64,000 bases of DNA from Echinometra lucunter. Taxonomy: Eukaryota; Echinodermata; Echinoidea; Camarodonta; Echinometridae. Below the pieces are notes generated by a model. The model worked only from the letters and a program-made list of their open reading frames with translations, was not told the DNA's origin and ran no database searches. Below are positions 56,201 to 64,000 of this stretch, piece by piece; the first letter of the stretch is position 1; every line of letters begins with the position of its first letter. The position numbers and the translations under genes were made by a program. Where the stretch lies: positions 9,160,638 to 9,224,637 of the forward strand of contig CM057161.1 in the NCBI GenBank assembly GCA_029962745.1, written 5' to 3'.

Positions 56201-57422
56201 TAACAGCTTCCATAGTATAGGTCTGACTTACACATTACATGAGGTTAACATATTTGTTGCCTTGTTTGCGGTATGGTCTGCTGGTAGTTGAACGTGTCCA
56301 TTAAAATGTTTTCTATTTCATTAGGAGATTTATCAGTACTTGGAAATATGTAATTTGCAATAATGTTCTCTCGGTTATCAAGACACTCATCCAAACTACG
56401 TGAATTTGATTTCACTAGCCATATCAGGCTACTGATATCAAATCCCATTGAGCATGTTAAGCAGTTAACATGTTAACAGCCTTTAATAACTATTATTTTG
56501 GCGAAAGGGAAATGGTATACTCATAACTTTTTGCCTGCTGAATTATTTTTGTTTTATTGTTGTTGTTCTTTTGATGTTTCCTTCAAATTCTAATATAGTT
56601 TGCGCAATCATTGATGTTGATGATTATTCTCCTAGCCGTTTTCAGGTTGCCTGGTACACTTCTAAAGGAGAAAACTTATGGGCAATTTCATGATTAGTAA
56701 CGTTACATTTAAGCAAATGTTCATATCTTTTGATACAGCAAAATAAAAATCCATTCCATTTAAAGTCCTAATCTTGAAACAACATATTCTCCCACCCAAG
56801 GCCTTTAATACATTAACAAAAAATTAAAAAGCAACTGGACAATGCTGCCGGAGCCGTAATGAGAACTTTTGACCATGGTTAGTTACGTTACAAAAAAAAA
56901 GGACACAAAAAAATGAGCAATGCTTTTGGAAAAAAAATCTTTCTTACTGTGTTGTACCTCAAACTTAGAGCCATATCAGCTTTACTTCTGATATGATGAC
57001 AAATGTTTATCCACAAAAATTTAAAAGTTTTCCTCTATGTTTTTTTTTCTTTTCAATTAGACCCCGAAATCTTGGTTAGTCACGTTACCGTTAGTCATGT
57101 TACAATTTGTCCAGCACTACTTTTCAGTGACTTATTTTGTAATATTTTCTTTTAATTTGGTGAGACACAATGTCCTTTAGATTATCCAATTGAAAAAAAA
57201 ATTATAAATGAACTGATAGTTTTCTGTCTAAGTCTAAAAAACTGTGTGTAGTCTTATATTTTTTGTATGGTTCGGATTCTGCTATAAGGAGACGTTCGGA
57301 ACAATTTTCTTTTTTTTTTTCGGGGGGGGGGGGGGGTGAGTATGAAACCCTTTTGCATGTACAATTTCTGTATGAATTTCAACCCCTAAGATTGACCTGA
57401 ATTTGAGAAAGAGCAAAACTAA
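53296..57422. other. Non-coding host-like DNA, little recognised
   Basis: It contains a purine-rich GA-dominated tract at 54196-54440, C runs (55568-55584) and a G run at about 57322-57336. Two short minus-strand open frames at 54513-54830 and 54821-55012 abut but match no family I know. I assign no gene here. Confidence 0.4.
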
Positions 57423-57431
57423 AGTTTAGGG

Positions 57432-57540
57432 GGCTTACTTCGAACCATCGGGTGATCGCGTCGGGCCGTGTAATCGCGTAACCCGACCTTTCGTGAAAAC
57501 AGCCCCCTGTATTTACGAAAGGTCGGGTAAATCGTGTGGT
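57432..57540 (+). repeat. Left terminal inverted repeat of the Mutator-like element
   Basis: About 100 bp, matched by 61289-61390 in inverted orientation with few differences. Within it CGACCTTTCGT and ACGAAAGGTCG form an internal dyad. Related ACGAAG-TCGGGT motifs recur just inside both ends. Confidence 0.8.
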
Positions 57541-59057
57541 AAAAATGTGATTTTTAGCAATTGTGGTCATTGACATAAGACTAATCTTTTACGCGAATAT
57601 TCGTGAGAAAACTACCTTCAAATGACGAAGTATCGGGTAAAAAAATAAATTTTGATATTAATCCATTTATGATATGCAAGTACTTCAGTTTCATTATAAT
57701 TAGGTTCCAATCTGTCGAATTTTAACGTATTAACAGACTTCCATGGAAATGCCAAATATATATCTTTTCTTTACAATCACTGATCATGGGGGGGGGGGGG
57801 GGGGTGGGTGGCTAATCACGTGTGATGATAAAATTTGGGTGAATGCGTGGGAAGACCTGTACCAAAGAATTTTTAAATTAATATCCATAAAGGTATATGG
57901 CTTGTAGATGTACGACCTTGATCTTCAAAAGATAATGCACTTTGAAAATCTGATAAATTTAATCAACACAAAACACGTATACATTGCAATTATCTCCTTC
58001 ACAAACTCTTCACTACTCCATCCTTTCTCATTCTCTGCCCCCCCCCCCTCTCTCTCTCTCTGACACCCTCGAATTTTCATCAAATAATCTCGCCTGAATT
58101 GATTTTTCATCTCTTTCTTCCTGTATCTATCTCTGTCTCTCTTTCCAACCCTTTCTATCTCTCTTGAACACACCCTCTTGGTTGCTTCATTTTTCACCTA
58201 CCCCCATATTCATTTCATAAGAGGGGGCTTCAGTATTTTCTTAGTTGTGCATGTATACATGTATCACAATTATCACATTCTTTTAAAAATTGCTGGGGAT
58301 TACACAATCAATATCAAAGTACACTTGTAGTAAAAAAAAAAATGGATTTGCTATGTAATGATTATTTTTCTGCATGGTGATTACAGTCATGTACATGTTA
58401 ATATAGGTTCATTCTGATAAAAAGGAAACTACATCAGCCTTCATTCATCATTTAAAAGTAAAATATATTTCATATTAATCATGACAATTTTTAAAAATCA
58501 TATACTCTGTTCACAACTTACAACAAAATAAAGAATAGACTATAGAGTTTTACATCACTACCATTCAAATGTTAGTAATTCAAATTGCCAACATGTATCA
58601 AGGCCCAATAGAATCCTTTTCTACTTTAAATAATATTTGTAAATAAATCATTAACAGAGCTCATAGTCAGATGTTGTGCACAACTCAGGAAGAATGAGCT
58701 ATTCCACATTCCTTTAGAAGAAATTAATAAAATCAATTAAAACGCAACTGAAAACAGTAATTTTGAAACTTACATACTCGTCATACAATTCAAATTACTA
58801 GTACACTGTACTGAATTTATGAATTTTCAAATCCTCAAATGAAACAATAATCTGCTGTAAGAGTTTCAAATAATTTGCACACACCTATGGGGAGGGGTTT
58901 AGTTAAAAAAAAATAATGCAATTATTTGTTTGTAACTTTGTTTAATGACATTGCACAACATTTTGTATGTCGATAATAATCCAATATTGTTGATTGCATA
59001 TCAATAAATTTGAATTGAATTGAATTGTGTGTTGGGCTACTGCTCCCGTCCCCTCCC

Positions 59058-59058
<1 letters not shown>

Positions 59059-59108
<50 letters not shown>
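59059..59108. repeat. Poly(C) run of about 50 bases
   Basis: A near-pure C run sits between CCCTCC and TCTGCTGCATACAGGG. The equivalent place in copy 1 (about 37656-37677) has only about 15 C followed by ACCCCC, so the tract has expanded in one copy. Confidence 0.85.
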
Positions 59109-59110
<2 letters not shown>

Positions 59111-60015
59111 TGCTGCATACAGGGCCATGACTCCTCACTCATTGAGAGACAGATCTCCAAAGCAGGGGTCCAATGCAATGAAGAGTAGAAGCTGACTTCT
59201 TTCTGTTAAAGAAAAAAGATGAGATTGAAAGTTGACTTGAATTAGGATAAATGCAAAGTACATGTACAAATTATGGACAGTAGGAGCACTAAATATTTAC
59301 CTTTGCAGACCAAGGTTTATAAATCATTTTAGTTTATTTCACAGAACTCAAAATACAATTGAAATTTATACAACAGAAATTTAGAACAATACACACATTG
59401 AACAATAAATATCTCAACTTGAAAGTTAATAATAAAAAACAAACTTGCAAATGAAATGAGAGGAAATCAGAAAACAAAATATAGTTTCTGCTTGTATAGC
59501 AAAAATGAACAAGTAAAGCTGAACAATCATTTAGCTTTAACTAAGCAATACATTTCTTAATGAAGTGTAAGCAAGAAATGTTGGTGAGATATTTTGATCC
59601 TGGTGCCCATGAAACTCAAGGAAGAAAAATATTCATCATGCCAGACTGATGAAATTTTCAAAGGAGACAATAATGATAAAAAAAAATATTCAGCCCGGGT
59701 TTACAAATAAATTCAAGAATGGGTGTATTTGAAACGAAGGCCAATGGCCTTATAAATGATGCTAAACCCTGGCTGAATATTGACATACCTGTACATGTAG
59801 CAACCTTATTAAATTCATGCAGAATTCACTTACCTTCCATAACTGGAGTGGTAGACTAACTCATTTCTTGCAGAAACTTTCTTCAGTCTCAGTCAACAAG
59901 CAATCATCACCTACATCTCCAACATGATGTGGATGCAGACATAAATGCAGCATTAAGTTTCAACCTAGGCATGTTCAATCTGATGAACAAAGTAAAAAAA
60001 AATAAAAGATTAAAT

Positions 60016-60607
60016 CAGTGGTGTAACATCCTGGGGCAGGGGAGGGAGGGACAGAGTGCCCCCTGAAGGATTTCAGTGGGAAAATCCACCAAACCACCAT
60101 GAAAAAAATGAAAGAAAGGGAAAGGAAGAAAAAGGAAGGGAGAAAGGAAAGAAAGAAGAAAAGGGAGAAAGAAGAAGAGATATGGAAAAAAAAGAGGAAA
60201 GGGGGGGGGGAACAGAGCCAAAAATTTCCTGGTAAGTAAATTTAGAATCAGTGGCATAGCTAGGATTTCACTTAAGGGGGCGGTAGTCTCTCCCTCCCTG
60301 CACCCTCCCCCCTATGGAGTGCGCTTCGCGTGCTCAGTGTTTCGAATGCTTTGTGTACTCAACCGCCCCCCTCAAATGAAATCATAACTATGCCACTGAT
60401 TCTTGACCGAGTTACTAGAAATTTTGGGCTCCCCCCCCCCCCCCCCCCCCCCGATAACAGGAACCAGGGCTCCGTTTCACGAAACCGTCATAAGTCTAAC
60501 TTCTTGGACATCAAACGCGTACTGTAGAATTAACACGCGTTTCTATGGGATGTCCATGAACTTAGACTTATGATGGTTTCATGAAACGCAGCCCTGTTAC
60601 ACCGCTG
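60016..60607 (+). mobile_element. Nested hAT element (592 bp) in the complete Mutator-like element
   Basis: The ends CAGTGGTGTAACA and TGTTACACCGCTG are inverted with one difference. The flanks GATTAAAT at 60008-60015 and 60608-60615 are an 8-bp target duplication. It is present at the same place in copy 1 (38584), so it inserted before the Mutator-like copies separated. Confidence 0.88.
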
Positions 60608-61399
60608 GATTAAATCTTACCTAGTCTCATTATGCTTCCTTATGCTGTCTTTGAAATCTGAGCTTAAACTGTACACACAGTCATAGACCCCCGCCTCGCC
60701 CTCCCCCCTTGCTTTACACAGCTATACATCATGCAACAATTTAGGAAAACCGATTCGTCAACTCGCCAACACACTATGCATGTAGGTGGGATAAAATAAA
60801 CGTTGAATCTCACTGTCAACCGTTTTTGCATTGCATTTACAATCATAGGCAATCCGCCCGAAAGTCTGGGCAAGATGTTGCGTCGTGACAGGGTGCAGTG
60901 GTAACAATGAGCTGCCGACGATGATAAGAGTTTACAAAGTTCGTGAGTTTATAGCACATAATTTCATGACATACAGCTCAGGACAGTTCTTTGAAAATAT
61001 AAAGAAATTAACGCAGAATTGGCACAATGTAGAACTCATTAGGAATAGATTCTATTTTTTGACAAATTGGCGAAATTTAAACTGTACTCACCTTTGGACT
61101 TTCCGAGGCAAAGGCTGACTTTGTGCGAATCAAATGCTAGCTTTTATTCAAGCCGTTTTTCGTCAAATTATTTGTTGTAGAAATGTGCGTTAAGGACGCG
61201 ACCCTTCGTATATTTGCTAGCTAATTTCTACGAAGTGTCGGGTGAATGGACCCGATTTTTCGTAGATTTAACTGGTATATTTCTCAAACGGTGAACCCGA
61301 CCTTTCGTAAATAAAGGGGGGCTTTTTCACGAAAGGTCGCATTACGCGATTACACGGCCCGACGCGAAGACCGATGGTTCGAAGTAAGCCAGTTTAGGG

Positions 61400-62065
61400 C
61401 GATGTTCACTTAATCATGGAATTGCCCTTATGATTAAACCTTGATGTATTAATCCCGGCGTCCCTGGTAAGTTTCTTGAAGCTATCCCGGAATGATGTGT
61501 ATTGGTTTAGGGTGCCATTGTGATTGTGACAATAGTCGACAGTAGTAACTTTTGGCAAAGGGTTAATGTAATGTTCCATCTGTTTCATGCTTTGACCTTC
61601 TTTGCAATATTGTTTGCAGTCCAATGCATATCTGCTTTTGTATGTACGTACACCTCAGGGCATGCATTGTAAAACGACGTCACACCCTCCTCAATACCTT
61701 AACGCCTCTCTTTAATTCAAATCTAATTAACATAGCTGTTTTCAGGTCGTGGAGGCATTAAGACACCAGCAAAGCGTAATTCACCATCACAGTGGGTATC
61801 TCAGCAGGGGTACGCACTCAGCCATACGGTCATTAATTGGTAGGTTACACAACTTTTTCTGGAGGTAGCTCTGAGTGATACATTTTTCCGATGCATGGTC
61901 GAAAGGGTTACATTTTGTTAATGTTACGTAAATAAGAGTAGCATATTGATGTTAGGAATAGTGTTGTTGTTTTTTTTTTAATTATTACATGCACAGGTTG
62001 GTATCAATATGCATAATAATTATGGGACATCACTTTATTTGACATACGATAAAACAGCAATTTAG
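61400..62065. other. AT-rich non-coding stretch
   Basis: No gene, RNA or repeat is recognised here beyond short T runs. Confidence 0.4.
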
Positions 62066-62069
62066 ATAA

Positions 62070-62167
62070 TAAAATGCCTTGCTCAAGGGCATAAGTGCCG
62101 TGGCGAGGATCGAACCCCGGACTTTCGCGTCTCCAGTCAAACGCCTTAAACCACTCGAATACGGCAC
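62070..62167 (-). mobile_element. tRNA-derived SINE copy with tRNA-like head
   Basis: Minus strand 62167-62095 has a perfect 7-bp acceptor stem (GTGCCGT with ACGGCAC), an A-box-like TCGAGTGGTTTAAGG and a B box GGGGTTCGATCC, then the body TTATGCCCTTGAGCAAGGCA. The anticodon arm has a six-base loop and no CCA or host tRNA context, so I call it a SINE and not a tRNA gene. Confidence 0.65.
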
Positions 62168-63840
62168 CTCTACTGGGGAAGGAGGCGATTGCATGAATAA
62201 TCGTAAGGTTGCGTAAGATACACAGTTTAAATATTCAAATTTATTTCGACAACTGTCCCATCATCGAAGCTGCTGTGTCGTCGTATGTATTCATACTTAA
62301 GAATGTTTTCGGTTAAAAGTCGAATAAGAAATATAATCAAGCCTTTTTTCGAGGGGGGGGGGGTGGTGGTGATGGTGTGTATAGATATAAACGTAAAGTT
62401 GATCAATCGGGCAGGAGAAACTACAGTAGTTCCTACACCTAACGCTCTTGTTAGCAATGTTAACGATGTTATCATTATTTTGATATTGTAGAATAATAGA
62501 CCAAAGTAATTTCTTTATTGTTTGTGATACACATGTTAATTTGTATACGTTTAAAATTCAAATCTGAAGTAAATTATGTCGCCAAAGATAACAAATGAAT
62601 CTACTTAACTATGTAGCCACAATATGCAACTCGCGGCTTTCATCTTGTTCATGTCGCTTCTATCTAACACGATTATGTCGCTCAATTTGCAACTATGACT
62701 ATATTCCTCCAGGAGCATACTTTTATCTCAGCGTTCTCCAGCCAAATACTACTATATTTTCTTTTAGACTTTCGCCTGCGTATATTTGATGTTTCACCCG
62801 CTGCAGGTGCCCAAATACCGAGCCAACATGGCCAAGGACACGCCATAGTTTGTGCGTCATCCTCAGCAGAGAAAATCGAAGATGCGCGAAGATTACGCAC
62901 AATTAATTTTTGTATCTCGTCACAATTTCCCGCGTAATTATGTTGTGTGCACATGAATGTTGTGGGAGAGAGTGGATTGTACTTTTCCCGCTCAATTTGT
63001 ATCGAAGAGGAAAGACGGAATTAGGCCGAGCATGAATATCGCACAGTCTGTTAAACTCTGTCTTGTATGAAATATCCCTCATGCAATAATAAGAAACTTG
63101 TTTGAGTAAAAAATAATTTGTGACAACATGTTACAAGTTTGTGATTGCTTTTATTGCATTTACGTCTGCTTAATCGTTCAAACATTTTTTACTAACGTGA
63201 ACTTGAAAAATAAAAAGTACAGAAGTACATTATCAATTATTTTGTTCATACAACAGTGTACGTGTGAATAAAACGTTGAAATATTAGGTATATGCCAAAT
63301 TTCGACATACATATGTCAAACTATTGCACTCAATTAGTGTTCTAAGCAATGATACTCACAATCTTACCTTTCCTTTTTCAGTAACCATGGCGGTTATGCT
63401 CATTTTTTTTTTTATTTTGCCCCAAGCCCTTTGTTACATTTGGTGGATAATGTGCCAGTTTCGATATAATTTTGTACCTTTCTTATGAAGTTTGTATCAA
63501 TGAATATTTTGCCCGTACTCTTATGCTGTATATTTGCAAAGTAAGTCTGATAGGCTGATATGAAAATACTTCCCAAATGAAGCAAAGAAACGGGATTCGT
63601 CAATGCGATGTCATTACCAAGTCTAGGCAATTCCACGGTCTGGTTCGTGTGCATGTATTTTACTTCTATGTAAGATATGAATGACGCAAAATCAGTGAAG
63701 ATACTTTACCGTAAAGAGAGCAATTTTCAAAATGGAGTATATACATTAACAACTCAGCATCTGAAAGAGATACTTCACTGTTTCCGCTTGCATGGTTACA
63801 GACTGACGACGGAACACAGACTGGTATACCTAAGGAGGGA

Positions 63841-63843
<3 letters not shown>
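62168..63843. other. AT-rich non-coding stretch
   Basis: A G run lies at about 62353-62363. No open frame with family features is seen on either strand. Confidence 0.4.

Positions 63844-63844
<1 letters not shown>

Positions 63845-63884
<40 letters not shown>
63845..63884 (+). repeat. GA dinucleotide microsatellite
   Basis: About 20 GA units, pure. Confidence 0.95.
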
Positions 63885-63887
<3 letters not shown>

Positions 63888-63943
63888 GTGGGAAGAATAT
63901 GGAGGATGCATATATTTTGAAGAGGGCTATCTAAAAAAATGCC

Positions 63944-63996
63944 TTGTATTGCATTGCATTGTATTGCATAGTGTATTGTATTGTATCGTGTTGTAT
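63944..63996 (+). repeat. TTGYA pentanucleotide microsatellite
   Basis: Imperfect repeats of TTGTA and TTGCA run nearly to the window end. Confidence 0.8.
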
Positions 63997-64000
63997 CAGT

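Larger units (their letters stand above)
57432..61390 (+). mobile_element. Complete non-autonomous Mutator-like element (3959 bp)
   Basis: The left end GGCTTACTTCGAACCATCGG is repeated inverted at the right end (CCGATGGTTCGAAGTAAGCC). The inverted match continues for about 100 bp, covering GCGTCGGGCCGTGTAATCGC, GACCTTTCGTGAAAA and TTTACGAAAGGTCGGGT. The flanks carry AGTTTAGGG at 57423-57431 and 61391-61399, a perfect 9-bp duplication. Long TIRs with a 9-bp TSD are the hallmark of the Mutator (MULE) superfamily. The interior has no transposase. It contains a nested hAT and a segment with minus-strand splice-like signals, suggesting captured host sequence. Confidence 0.85.

Noticed and set aside
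62095..62167. Functional tRNA gene
   Set aside because: The acceptor stem is perfect, but the anticodon arm does not fold with a seven-base loop, and a SINE body follows.
62682..62954. 90-residue minus-strand frame
   Set aside because: No recognised motif; length is within what chance allows.

Overview
The window is a scaffold made of four unrelated-looking pieces, separated by three runs of exactly 500 N (18636-19135, 34341-34840, 50522-51021). These look like fixed-size scaffolding gaps, so what lies on either side is not proven to be adjacent. The two right-hand pieces are AT-rich eukaryotic DNA full of homopolymer runs and transposons, of the sort seen in marine invertebrates. An echinoderm or other deuterostome is my guess, at low confidence.

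Piece A (1-18635) is the unusual part. From 7807 to 18635 it carries six intronless, tightly packed genes (spacers of 34-81 nt, one tail-to-tail overlap). In order they are a cyclin, a signal-peptide/single-anchor glycoprotein, a 920-residue multi-pass membrane protein, a complete protein kinase, a 246-residue multi-pass membrane protein on the minus strand, and an 1108+ residue acidic protein cut by the gap. This looks like a large dsDNA virus, either an endogenous copy or a co-assembled free genome. A malacoherpesvirus-like invertebrate herpesvirus is my leading inference, but I recognise no core replication or capsid gene. Upstream, 1-7690 is a tandem array whose units are degenerate copies of the 5' end of the neighbouring cyclin gene, expanded together with (TCC)n tracts. 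The copy next to the gene (7437-7690) is the least rearranged.

Piece B (19136-34340) is wholly a satellite of about 382-401 bp monomers, with a short class of about 295 bp. It has higher-order repeats, three internal copies of a sub-repeat, and stem-loops whose two arms differ between positions but still pair.

Pieces C (34841-50521) and D (51022-64000) contain no convincing host protein gene. They hold two copies of a Mutator-like element (57432-61390 complete, with TIRs of about 100 bp and a 9-bp target duplication; 34866 to about 39699 partial). They also hold several non-autonomous hAT elements with 8-bp target duplications, one of them proven by an empty site in the other Mutator-like copy. 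Other contents are tRNA-derived SINE copies, a LINE reverse-transcriptase tail, a foldback element, local tandem duplications, and very many poly(G)/poly(C) runs.
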